A DNA stretch of 48,295 nucleotides, taken from assembly GCA_948485625.1 (NCBI GenBank), contig CAOMRW010000013.1:1-48295 (forward strand). Direction: 5' to 3'. This stretch comes from an uncultured Clostridia bacterium (GTDB lineage: Bacteria; Bacillota; Clostridia; TANB77; CAG-508). Below, piece after piece: positions 26,690 through 34,591 of this stretch. Every line of letters starts with the position of its first letter. The first letter of the stretch is position 1. The translations under genes and the position numbers were made by a program. Below the pieces are notes generated by a model. It was not told the DNA's origin, made no database searches, and was given only the letters and a program-made list of their open reading frames with translations.

Positions 26690-27205
26690 ATGGAATTGCA
26701 AAGTGAATTATCTAAAAAATATATTTCTGAAGCTCTTATATCTTTAATGAAGAAAAAGAAATATTCTTCTATAACTAATAAAGAGATTACTGATAAAGCA
26801 GGATTATCTCATATAACTATTTATCGCAATTTTAAAAGCAAAGACGATATTATTAAATATTATTTGAATAACATTACAGACAGCTTTATAAAAACAAGTA
26901 AAATAGTATATACACCAAATGATTTTACAAGTTATATTATTAAATTATTTACTCATTTAGAAAAGAATAAAGATATTGCTATCTTGCTATATAAAGCTAA
27001 TATGATACATTATTTAAAAGATGAATTTGATAGAATACTTTTGGCAAAATCAAAAAACTCTAATGAAATATATCATTATGCTTTTATTTCTGGAGGTTTA
27101 TATAACCTTTATTACTATTGGATTAAGAATAATTTTAAAGAAACACCTCAAGAATTAGCAAATATATTTAATAATTTCTATATTTCAAAAGGAGATAGCA
27201 ATTAA
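26690..27205 (+). CDS. TetR/AcrR-family transcriptional regulator
   Basis: 171 aa. The N-terminal helix-turn-helix (about 27-50: SSITNKEITDKAGLSHITIY then RNFKSKDDII) is a clear TetR_N domain; the C-terminal part is helical and would bind ligand. It is transcribed divergently from the alpha/beta hydrolase, the usual arrangement for a local repressor and its target. A hairpin overlaps its stop. Confidence 0.9.
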   Translation: MELQSELSKKYISEALISLMKKKKYSSITNKEITDKAGLSHITIYRNFKSKDDIIKYYLNNITDSFIKTSKIVYTPNDFTSYIIKLFTHLEKNKDIAILLYKANMIHYLKDEFDRILLAKSKNSNEIYHYAFISGGLYNLYYYWIKNNFKETPQELANIFNNFYISKGDSN

Positions 27206-27214
27206 ACTATCTCC
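27191..27214. terminator. Hairpin at the end of the TetR gene
   Basis: GGAGATAG (27191-27198) and CTATCTCC (27207-27214) with an 8-base loop containing the tetR stop codon. It lies between convergent genes. The following T-run is poor, so it is a weak or bidirectional terminator. Confidence 0.5.
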
Positions 27215-27228
27215 TCTATATATTGTAA

Positions 27229-27747
27229 TTATCTATGACTTATATAATTTAATGTTTTAGTTGTTAACGGTTTGAATATTAAATACATAACATATCCAAT
27301 ACTTGCACCTATGACATTAGTTATTAAATCAGTTATATCTGATGATCTAAAACCATTTATTAAAGGCTGTAATAACTCAATTCCTAGACTTAATAAAAAA
27401 GTATAAAAAACAACTTTTAATAGTCTAACATTTTCTTTTTTTACTAAAGGTATTAAAAAACCAAAAGGAATTGTCATTATCACATTTAATCCCACTTGTC
27501 TAATAAAATCACCTCTACCATTTAAAACATCAATAAATGGAACTAAATTCATTGAATCGTATGGGTGATTAAATATAAATGGTAAAGATGTTATTATAGG
27601 CATTAATGTAAAAAATAATACAAAAGATAAGTATATATACATTAAAGTATTTACAATCAGTACATCTTTACCTTTTTCTTTCCATTTCTTATAAAATTTC
27701 CAAAAATATATTATTATTAAAACTGCAAAATCTACTAACTCCTTCAT
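27229..27747 (-). CDS. VanZ-like membrane protein
   Basis: 172 aa with several transmembrane helices. The pattern LFFTLMP, then NLVPF, then NVIMTIPFGFLIPLV and GIELLQ...SSDITDLITNVIGASIGY is the VanZ-like family signature. VanZ gives low-level teicoplanin resistance in enterococci, but most family members have no known role. No van genes lie nearby. RBS GGAGG before ATG. Confidence 0.88.
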   Translation of the reverse strand: MKELVDFAVLIIIYFWKFYKKWKEKGKDVLIVNTLMYIYLSFVLFFTLMPIITSLPFIFNHPYDSMNLVPFIDVLNGRGDFIRQVGLNVIMTIPFGFLIPLVKKENVRLLKVVFYTFLLSLGIELLQPLINGFRSSDITDLITNVIGASIGYVMYLIFKPLTTKTLNYISHR

Positions 27748-27816
27748 TTTCTTACCTCCCCTCCAAATTACTATAAATCTTTCAAACTACATGTAAGTTG
27801 TCGAGCAGATGTAATT

Positions 27817-28761
27817 TTAATCATTATTCAAAAAGTTCATTACTAAATCTATAATTATATCTTTCTCTTTTGGATTAGACTCTGCTATTAATAATGTTAG
27901 TGCTGTTAATGTATTATTATCTATTGTTTGTTTTCCATCTTTATATAATATGCCATAAAAATTTAAAAAGTATATAAATAATGTTGCTGCAATTCTTTTA
28001 TTTCCATCTGCAAATACATGATTTTTTACTATTAAATATAAGAAATTTGCTCCTTTTTCTTCTATGCTTTTATAAATATCTTGTCCTGCAAAGCTTTGAT
28101 AAATATTACCTATAATTGACTCTAAACCTTTATCTCTTTCTACTGCAAATAATGAACTTTCTTCATTGAATCTTAATTTATTAATAACTTCTAAACATTC
28201 TATATATTCAATTTTTCTTTCATCTATATTCCCTTCTATTTTCTTTAATGTTCTATGGTCATAGTCATCTAACAAATCTAATGCTTTTGAATAATCTCTA
28301 ATTACTTTTAAAATTTCCTTTGCATCATTTCCTTCTAGTCTTTCATCTATTCTATTTGCTATATCAATAAGTTGTATTGTTTTCTCCAAATATTCTAATC
28401 TTCTTTGATTTACTGCATATCCTTTTAACATATAATCTTTTAGAATTTTATTTGCCCATTGCCTAAAAATTACACCATTTTTAGATTTAACTCTATATCC
28501 AACAGATATTATAACATCTAAATTATATATTTTTGACTTTCTACCACCTGTCCTTTTGTCGGAAATTCCGACAGAAGTTTTTTCATCAAGTTCCTTTTCC
28601 TTAAAAATATTATTGATATGCTCACTTATTGTTGCGTGTTTTACATCAAATAACACTTCCATTTGTGCTTGTGTAAGCCATACAGTTTCTTCTTTTAAAT
28701 TTACTTCTAATTTTATTCCTTGATTTTCAAATAAAATAATTTCATTCTTTTTTTCGTTCAT
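27817..28761 (-). CDS. RhuM-Fic/Doc family protein
   Basis: 314 aa in two parts. Residues 1-115 are a RhuM (virulence protein) region: VWLTQAQMEVLFDVKHATISEHINNIF, ISDKRTGGRKSKIYNLDVIISVGYRV and FRQWANKILKDYM. Residues ~200-314 are a Fic/Doc domain with HVFADGNKR (248-256), matching HxFx(D/A)GNKR; Fic enzymes usually transfer AMP or other nucleotide moieties to proteins. The two-part protein is common in mobile and gut-bacterial genomes. No antitoxin-like inhibitory helix is evident. It is next to a tyrosine recombinase. Confidence 0.9.
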   Translation of the reverse strand: MNEKKNEIILFENQGIKLEVNLKEETVWLTQAQMEVLFDVKHATISEHINNIFKEKELDEKTSVGISDKRTGGRKSKIYNLDVIISVGYRVKSKNGVIFRQWANKILKDYMLKGYAVNQRRLEYLEKTIQLIDIANRIDERLEGNDAKEILKVIRDYSKALDLLDDYDHRTLKKIEGNIDERKIEYIECLEVINKLRFNEESSLFAVERDKGLESIIGNIYQSFAGQDIYKSIEEKGANFLYLIVKNHVFADGNKRIAATLFIYFLNFYGILYKDGKQTIDNNTLTALTLLIAESNPKEKDIIIDLVMNFLNND

Positions 28762-28898
28762 AAGAACACATCCTTTTCTAATAAATTTTAGTTATTATTA
28801 CATTTATTATTATTTATATCTTCTTTATTTATTATTGTAGAACTATTGTTTGTATTTTATAATAAAAACTCCATCATTGTCAATATTTTTGCATAAAT

Positions 28899-29894
28899 TT
28901 ATGTAATAAATTTTCTGTGTGAGTTTTTTACATTATTTTGATTTACCATTGCATATTCCATTGTTGTATCTATTTTTATATGTCCTAACAATTTTTGTAC
29001 TTGCTCTCTAGGCATACCTTTATCAATAGCCATAGTTGCCATTGTTCTTCTAAATTTATGTGGATGTACTTTATTTATATTTGCCTCTTTTCCTAAATTT
29101 CTTATAGCAATTTCAATTCCTGATATTCCTAATCTGTTATAAGGTTTTATAAGTGATACAAATAGTGCTTCGTTGTTATCTGTTCTTGTTTCTAAATATT
29201 TCTTAATATACATTTTACTTTTTGCACTAAAATAGACTTCTCTTTCGCTATTCCCTTTGCCTAAAACAATGCAACTTCTTTCTTGAAAGTTGATATCAGC
29301 TATATTTAATCTAGTTAATTCTCCAACTCTCATACCAGTTGAAATTAGTAATTCTAATATTGCTAGATCTCTCACATTTGAGCAAGTATCTCTTAACTTT
29401 TCTAAATTCTCATCTGTAAATGTTTCTTTAACTTTTTTAGTCGCTTTTACTTTATGAATCCTTCTAACTGGGCTTTTAACAATATAATCTTCATTTTCTA
29501 ACCAAGCAAAGAAATTTGATAATGTTCTCCTTATATTGTCTATTGTTACCATGCCTGCATTTGAATTGCTTTTATAATTAGCCAAATAATTCCTTAATAT
29601 TTCAGTAGTTATTTCATCTATTGGAAGATTTATTGTATCTAACATTTTTATTATATTATCTTTATAGTAATTTAAAGTTCTAGTTGAGCAACCTTCGATT
29701 TCTTTAGACGATATAAATTTATTTAATATATTTGTATTATTCTTTTGTGTTTCTTGCTTTTTAGTCTGTCCTATCATTTCAATTTGATAATTTAAGCATA
29801 TTTCTGTAAGTATCTCCTTTAATTTTATTCTTTGGTTGTTACTTAAAAAGTTTACTGATTCATCAATTACTTTTTCAACAAATAACTCTCTCAA
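28899..29894 (-). CDS. Tyrosine recombinase/integrase
   Basis: 331 aa. The start is TTG at 29894, seven bases after GGGAGG. An N-terminal SAM-like core-binding domain (about 55-150) precedes the catalytic domain. Catalytic residues visible: R189 (STGMRVGEL), K214 (LGKGNSERE), H279-x-x-R282 (HPHKFRR), H305 (KLLGH) and Y314 (TTMEYAMV). It is XerC/D-like in size. With the adjacent DGR and RhuM-Fic genes it marks a mobile island, although no attachment sites were identified. Confidence 0.93.
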   Translation of the reverse strand: MRELFVEKVIDESVNFLSNNQRIKLKEILTEICLNYQIEMIGQTKKQETQKNNTNILNKFISSKEIEGCSTRTLNYYKDNIIKMLDTINLPIDEITTEILRNYLANYKSNSNAGMVTIDNIRRTLSNFFAWLENEDYIVKSPVRRIHKVKATKKVKETFTDENLEKLRDTCSNVRDLAILELLISTGMRVGELTRLNIADINFQERSCIVLGKGNSEREVYFSAKSKMYIKKYLETRTDNNEALFVSLIKPYNRLGISGIEIAIRNLGKEANINKVHPHKFRRTMATMAIDKGMPREQVQKLLGHIKIDTTMEYAMVNQNNVKNSHRKFIT

Positions 29895-30236
29895 ATAAAT
29901 TACCTCCCATACTTTTAAATTATTTTACATCTTGCAATATATAGAACTATAATTATATTATACAATATTTTGTCTGATTTACATAATTTTAAAAATGTGG
30001 GGACAATTTTTATTTTCCTCCATACTTTTATAATATTATCTATAAGATTTATAAATTATATACACCTTAGTAATAAGCAAAACATCCATATATTCAGCGT
30101 TACTGCTTACTAATACAGATGTTCTTGATTCATATTTACTTAAAAGTTTCCATTTAAGAAGGAATAGGCTTCCTTTAATATCTAATATTTGTACTGTATA
30201 TATTCCTTAAAATATATAATCTGACTTGTATATTAG
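29895..30236. other. Non-coding region between integrase and DGR template repeat
   Basis: About 340 bp of A+T-rich DNA. A short imperfect palindrome (AAGGAA TAGGC TTCCTT, near 30160) is the only structure seen. On the minus strand it lies downstream of the template repeat, so it may hold the 3' part of the template RNA and the integrase promoter. Confidence 0.5.
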
Positions 30237-30362
30237 AGCACTCGGCGGAACGCATATGGCGTGTTTTTGTAGTTCTTGTTATTAGGATTGAAATTGTTCC
30301 TGTTAAGGTCTGCGGGTGGATTATTGTTATTGTTATCAGCACCGCCACCAAAATAGCCAGTT
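30237..30362 (-). repeat. DGR template repeat (TR)
   Basis: 126 bp, co-oriented with the reverse transcriptase and starting six bases after its stop. Read on the minus strand it is Asn-codon-rich and would encode GADNNNNNPPADLNRNNFN followed by PNNKNYKNTPYAFRRV. Aligned without gaps with 31836-31961, 105 of 126 positions are equal; 20 of the 21 differences fall on template adenines and the last is C in TR, T in VR (a silent Pro position). About 44 of the 126 bases are A. The GC-rich end (CATATGCGTTCCGCCGAGTG) is invariant, as expected for the IMH segment. Confidence 0.96.
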
Positions 30363-30368
30363 TTAAAC

Positions 30369-31382
30369 CTATCCCTCTATATAAAACATGCTTTTTCTTA
30401 AATTATAAGAATTTGCATGATTAACATAGCCTGACCATCCTGCTATACTTCTTTGTACATCAGATAATTCAATTTTTCCTTCTTTTAATAATTTTGTATA
30501 ATGTTTTAGTTTTCTTTTCATTCGCACTTTACTGGAATGTCTAATTTTTAATCTATATTCGTTTATTTTGTAATCGACAAAAATTAACACCTTGCTTATT
30601 TTTAAATATTCTTGTCTTAGAATTTAATGTTAATCCTAGTTTCTCTTTTAAAAATATAGTTATGTCATTTAATACATTATTTGCTATTTCCTTATTAGGT
30701 AATAGTATTACCATATCATCCATATATCTAAAATAATATTTACATTTTAATTTATGTTTTACATACTGATTCAATTCATTTAAATATATATTTGCAAACA
30801 TTTGAGATGTATAATTTCCTAAAGGTAGCCCTAACATTCCTTTAGTAGATAATAATATTTCTCGTGTTAACTAAAGTAATTTTTTATCTTTGATTTTTCT
30901 TTTTAAAATGTTCCATAATATTCTTTTATCAATGTTGTGAAAATATTTAGTAACATCCATTTTTAGAATATAATAACTAGTCCATTTTCTTTTTGCAGAT
31001 TTCATAGCAGTTTGCACATCTTTTGAAGCTTTATACATACCTCTACCTTCAATACAAGCATATGTTGTATTAATAAATTGTGGAACAAAATATGGTTTTA
31101 TAAAATGTTGTACATACCATTGGTGTACTATCCTATCTATATATTCTGATGCCATTATTATTCGTTCTTTAGGTTGATACACTTTAAATGTTGTATAACT
31201 ACTGTGTTTGTATGTACAATTTTTTAATTCCTTTTCTAGTCTTAACAACTCTTGCTCTAATATTAGTTCTACTAATATTACCTTCTTTTTTCTCTCTTAC
31301 CACACCTTGCTTTTTTATGTGCTAATAATAAATTTTCAAATGATACTGCATTTTCATATACATTTCTAACTGTTTTTGGCAT
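30369..31382 (-). pseudogene. DGR-type reverse transcriptase, broken by two frameshifts and an amber codon
   Basis: The original start is ATG at 31382 with SD AGGAG nine bases upstream, reading MPKTVRNVYENAVSFENLLL and then AHKKARCGKREK. Lesions: one A lost in the A-run at about 31286-31291; TAG at 30871-30873 in KDKKLL*LTREIL, where TGG is likely in relatives; one extra base at about 30575 after GVNFC. Rebuilt, it is about 338 aa, normal for a DGR RT. Motifs present: VYQPKERIIMASEYIDRIVH, LKMDVTKYFHN (first catalytic Asp), LPLGNYTSQMFANIY (the LGxxxSQ mark of DGR RTs) and YRYMDDMVIL-type YMDD. The C-terminal thumb WSGYVNHANSYNLR is also present. It would copy the template RNA with adenine-directed errors. 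Confidence 0.92.
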
Positions 31383-31383
31383 T

Positions 31384-31729
31384 TTATTTTACTCCTAAGC
31401 TTTTTATTAGTCCTCCTAAAAATTTTTCCTATTTCACTTAATAGTTCATTACTGTGTTTATATTTCTTATCATCACTCCACTTATTATTATGCATTATTC
31501 TTATGCAAATTCTTTGAAAATATATCTCTATATCTACTATATTATATATTGGTAATCTTTTAATCTTGTCTGATTTGTTTGCTAACAATATATTTTTCAG
31601 CATATTATACATACTTGTTTTTATTTCTGTACCTATACTATATTTTTCAGTTCGTGGTAACTTTAATAATATTATAAGCATATATTCTATATATTTTTCT
31701 ATTTTTGGTATTAAACTTAAATTATTCAC
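31384..31729 (-). pseudogene. avd: DGR accessory protein Avd (four-helix bundle), frameshifted
   Basis: The start is GTG at 31729 after AGGAAG. Residues 1-100 (IPKIEKYIEYMLIILLKLPR, EIKTSMYNMLKNILLANKSD, YFQRICIRIMHNNKWSDDKK, LLSEIGKIF) look like an Avd four-helix bundle, the RT partner in DGRs. After GKIF the frame is lost; shifting by one base gives GGLIKSLGVK and a stop at 31384-31386, one base before the RT start, and matches the usual EIGKMLGGWIKS ending of Avd. The cause is probably one extra base in the run at 31418-31427. In the unshifted frame translation continues into the RT start to 31322. Confidence 0.8.
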
Positions 31730-31756
31730 AAATTTTTACTTCCTACTTTTTTAAAT

Positions 31757-31786
31757 AACTTAAGGGGAAATTACTCCCCTTAAGTT
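31757..31786. repeat. Perfect 11-bp inverted repeat between target gene and avd
   Basis: AACTTAAGGGG (31757-31767), eight bases, CCCCTTAAGTT (31776-31786). It lies between the DGR target gene and avd, on the minus strand after two smaller hairpins. No good T-run follows on the minus strand, so it may be an RNA structure or partial terminator separating target and RT expression. Confidence 0.65.
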
Positions 31787-31807
31787 TACTTTTGCTTCGG
31801 TTTAAGT

Positions 31808-31841
31808 AACACGAAACAGTGTTCAGTGCTACGAAAGCACT
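31808..31841 (-). promoter_or_regulatory. Tandem hairpins at the 3' end of the variable repeat
   Basis: Two short inverted repeats: AGTGCT/AGCACT (31825-31830 with 31836-31841, 5-base loop) covers the target stop codon and the last bases of VR; AACAC/GTGTT (31808-31812 with 31819-31823) follows. The equivalent position after TR lacks them. In the Bordetella phage DGR a hairpin just downstream of VR is needed for efficient homing, so these are candidate target-recognition structures. Confidence 0.55.
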
Positions 31842-32500
31842 CGGCGGAACGCATATGGCGTGTACATGTAGCTCAGGATATCAGGATGGAAACCGCTCCT
31901 GCTAAGGTCTGCAGGTGGATCATCGTCATCGTCAACAGCACCGCCACCAAAAAAGCCAGTTCCTCCATTTCTGAGTTTTATAACTCTTACACGCGGAAGT
32001 CTATCGGCTTTTTGGATTAAATCATACACAAGTTCCCCATTACAAATTCTCATCTGCAACTCTAAATCACAGATAACCTCATCACACATTCCATCACCTA
32101 CATCTTCACACATATCTCTCATTTCCTGTCCAGTTTTGTACTCCCAGTTATGTTCGAAGATATATGTTTCGATTAAGCAAGGATATTGGTCAGGATTCTC
32201 ATTAGCGATTTTATTCGACTTTTTGAATCTATTCCAAAGTTCTTTGCCTTCAGTTCCTGCCTCATTGCACTTGCGACGAATTTCTTCTTTACTTTTGTTA
32301 ATAACTTCTCTGTCAATGCGAAACCATTCGCCGTCCTTCAACTGAGCTGTAATCACCTCTTTTGAAGGTTCATCTTGTGAATGTTTCTCCTTCAAGAATC
32401 TTTCATAATCTCTAACAAGATCTTCCAAAAGCATTATCCGTCCATCAGAAAGCTCTACATGCAGTTCCTCTGCACTTTTCTTCACGAACACATTAAGCAT
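31829..32500 (-). CDS. DGR target (variable) protein
   Basis: The ATG at 32500 follows AGGAGG by nine bases; an in-frame upstream ATG at 32518 is rejected. 223 aa. Residues 1-175 are soluble and highly charged, with several Cys (CNEAGTEG, MCEDVGDGMCDEVICDLEL); I recognise no domain. Residues ~180-222 are the variable region, with a Gly-rich entry (NGGTGFFGGGA), an Asp run and an invariant end TPYAFRRV. Relative to TR, 17 codons are changed, mainly Asn to Asp, Ser, Gly, His, Ile or Tyr. No signal peptide, so it may stay in the cell or be exported unconventionally. The gene is visibly richer in G+C than its neighbours. Confidence 0.88.
   Translation of the reverse strand: MLNVFVKKSAEELHVELSDGRIMLLEDLVRDYERFLKEKHSQDEPSKEVITAQLKDGEWFRIDREVINKSKEEIRRKCNEAGTEGKELWNRFKKSNKIANENPDQYPCLIETYIFEHNWEYKTGQEMRDMCEDVGDGMCDEVICDLELQMRICNGELVYDLIQKADRLPRVRVIKLRNGGTGFFGGGAVDDDDDPPADLSRSGFHPDILSYMYTPYAFRRVLS
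31836..31961 (-). repeat. DGR variable repeat (VR)
   Basis: 126 bp at the 3' end of the target gene, aligned without gaps to TR at 30237-30362 with a constant offset of 1599. Twenty differences are A in TR and G, T or C in VR (sense strand); the single other difference is at 31913. This is the signature of adenine-specific mutagenic retrohoming. Confidence 0.96.
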
Positions 32501-32554
32501 ATTTTTTTCCTCCTGCATTATAAAAATAGTAAAGCAAAATGCTTCCTATTATCT

Positions 32555-32583
32555 ATTTTAACATAATATCTTACTTTTTGCAA
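32555..32583 (-). promoter_or_regulatory. Candidate promoter of the DGR target gene
   Basis: On the minus strand TTGCAA (32583-32578), 17-bp spacer, TAAAAT (32560-32555), about 55 bp before the target start codon. Confidence 0.55.
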
Positions 32584-32673
32584 ATTCTACAAATTTATCA
32601 CTGTAATCTTATATAACAATTTGTAATCTAAGCGATAACTTACTATAAATCTTTCAAACTACCTGTAATTTAT

Positions 32674-32817
32674 CTATTTCACAACAAATCTATAAATTGC
32701 ATAAGCAACCCATATAAGCCAAGAGTAAGCCCAACTCTTAAATATAATGCTTACTGTTAAGTACACAATAGCAACTATTATTGCTATTACCCAGTTTATT
32801 ATTTTTTTCTTATCCAT
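32674..32817 (-). CDS. 47-aa membrane peptide
   Basis: An AGGAGG site eight bases before ATG; the product MDKKKIINWVIAIIVAIVYL continues with a second hydrophobic, Trp/Tyr-rich segment (KSWAYSWLIWVAYAIYRFVVK). It lies upstream of the DGR target gene and downstream of the 33240 membrane gene. Function unknown. Confidence 0.65.
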   Translation of the reverse strand: MDKKKIINWVIAIIVAIVYLTVSIIFKSWAYSWLIWVAYAIYRFVVK

Positions 32818-32859
32818 TATTTTTACCTCCTAGATAGATTGTAATTTTATAGTTACCTA

Positions 32860-33240
32860 TTATTTTTTCATAATTGTATTCAGACCATTTATAAATTCTT
32901 TTCTTCTCACAATGGTTGCAATTATAACAAACAAAGAATATATTAAATTTCCTATAAATGGTTGTGTATTAAATTCTGTTGTCAAAGAAGCACTAATGCA
33001 AAAGAATACAATAGCCAATGCTAATATTATCCAATTTGAATTTTTTATCCTATTTATATACAAATAACCTAATGGTATATATATAATACCTACTAATAAT
33101 TTTATAATATAATCTGGAATATTTGGTACACCAAATATCATATTGAGTCCACTACCATTAAATATCAATGACAACAATACAATAATTCCTCCAAATATAT
33201 AAAATCCTCCTATGAATGTTACTATTTTTGATTCTTTCAT
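32860..33240 (-). CDS. Hypothetical four-helix membrane protein
   Basis: 126 aa, nearly all membrane: helices at about 8-25, 42-60, 68-85 and 95-110, with a basic end. A GAGG-type site precedes ATG. No family recognised; size and pattern fit many small integral membrane proteins. It probably forms a transcript with the 47-aa membrane gene. Confidence 0.6.
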   Translation of the reverse strand: MKESKIVTFIGGFYIFGGIIVLLSLIFNGSGLNMIFGVPNIPDYIIKLLVGIIYIPLGYLYINRIKNSNWIILALAIVFFCISASLTTEFNTQPFIGNLIYSLFVIIATIVRRKEFINGLNTIMKK

Positions 33241-33398
33241 AAAATTTCATCCTCCCTACAACTTACTATTTATCACTCTCATTATAACATTATCTGTAAA
33301 AAAAAATATATAAATAGCCAAAAAATAATAAATCAAAAAAGTATTTTAAAAATATCTTTTTTGATTTATTTTCTATTTTAAGCTGAAGAATCCTATAA

Positions 33399-33429
33399 TG
33401 CGACAAAAAGGAACGCCCCCTCTGTCACA
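33399..33429. repeat. Degenerate REP-like palindrome
   Basis: TGCGACA (33399-33405) against TGTCACA (33423-33429), with AAAAAGGAACGCCCCCTC between, resembling the cleaner element at 14200-14230. It stands just after the ABC binding-protein gene stop and could be a decayed relative of that repeat. Confidence 0.45.
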
Positions 33430-33435
33430 AATCAA

Positions 33436-34450
33436 CTATTTTATTGCTTCTTCAGCATATTTATTATTAACTATCTTCTCATAAGGAGCTTTTTGAGTCA
33501 ACTCTCCTGCTAAACTCATAACATCTTGTAGTTTTTCAAAACTTTCTTGTTTAAGAATAGGTGTATCATTCCAAGCATCTATATCCTTATAACTTTGAAC
33601 TGCTGTTTCAAGTAATTGCATATCTGTATCTGGGAAAAAGTCTTTAATAACTTCTGCAATCTCTTTTGCTGTATGCTCTTTAACCCACTTTTGTCCTTTA
33701 TAAATTGCATTTGTGAAATTTTGAATTGTCTCCTCATTATTCTCAATATAACTTTTCTTAGCAAAATAAGCTGTATATGGAATCTCTCCTGACTCTTTTC
33801 CTACTGATGCTACAACATATCCTTTTCCTATATTTTCAACATTTGAAGCAGTTGGTTCAAATAAAGTAACAAAATCAGCATCACCAGAAGTAAAAGCACT
33901 AGCCATCAAATCAAACTTTATACTATCATCTAAAACTAAATCTTTCCCAGGAACTAATCCATTTTCTTTTATGACATATTCCAATGTCATATATGGAACT
34001 CCTCCTTTTCTTCCTGGAATAACTGTTTTTCCTCTCAAACTATCCCATGTAAAATTATCTATCTTTTCTTTAGACACTAAAAAAGAACCATCTCTTTTAG
34101 TCAATTGTGCAAACACTTGTGAAAAATCCTCTTTTCCCTCATTATATACATATATTGAGGCTTCTGGACCTGCAAAACCAATCTCACACTCACCAGACAA
34201 AACTGAAGTCATTACTGCATCAGCACCGTTGACCTGTAGTCAAATCTATATCTATTCCATAATCCCTAAAATATCCATTATTTATTGCAACATACTGTGG
34301 TGCATAAAACACAGAACGAGTAACCTCATTCATCTTAATTAAAATATTTCCATCATCTGTAGCTACATCATTATTTCTAATTACTACAACTCCAATAATA
34401 AAAGCAATAACAATTAATATAACTACACCTATTAATACATTTCTTTTCAA
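33436..34450 (-). pseudogene. ABC importer substrate-binding protein (NMT1/SsuA type), frameshifted
   Basis: The start at 34450 gives a signal anchor (MKRNVLIGVVILIVIAFIIG) and the beginning of an NMT1/SsuA-like domain (FYAPQYVAINNGYFRDYGID, IDLTTGQ). An extra base at about 34217 then shifts the frame to an early stop. The next frame continues as GADAVMTSVLSGECEIGFAG and runs to 33436. Rebuilt, it is about 338 aa, normal for nitrate/sulfonate/thiamine-precursor-type binding proteins. There is no lipobox Cys. It works with the permease and ATPase upstream; the substrate is not clear from sequence. Confidence 0.82.
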
Positions 34451-34506
34451 TGTAAACCTCCTAAATTCAAAATCTAATACTAATCAATCTCTAATATGTA
34501 GAGTAG

Positions 34507-34554
34507 TTGAAAAAGTAACTATTTAATAAATTTATTATATAGTTACTTTTTCAA
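34507..34554. terminator. Long hairpin between ABC permease and binding-protein genes
   Basis: TTGAAAAAGTAACTA (34507-34521) and TAGTTACTTTTTCAA (34540-34554) form a perfect 15-bp stem; the loop is itself partly self-complementary. It lies inside the importer cluster and may attenuate transcription into the binding-protein gene or protect mRNA. Confidence 0.55.
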
Positions 34555-34591
34555 TGACCTCAAAATAAAAGCACAAGACTAATCAATAAAT

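Noticed and set aside
30152..30180. Short palindrome AAGGAA/TTCCTT near TR as a terminator or att site
   Set aside because: Too short and without T-run or matching direct repeat.
30871..30873. Recoding of TAG as an amino acid
   Set aside because: TAG ends several intact genes here (DGR target, ABC ATPase, one HD gene), and the RT also has frameshifts, so recoding does not rescue it.
30369..31382. Group II intron or retron reverse transcriptase
   Set aside because: No maturase or HNH part, no intron RNA domains, no msr/msd; LGNYTSQ motif plus TR/VR and Avd fit a DGR.
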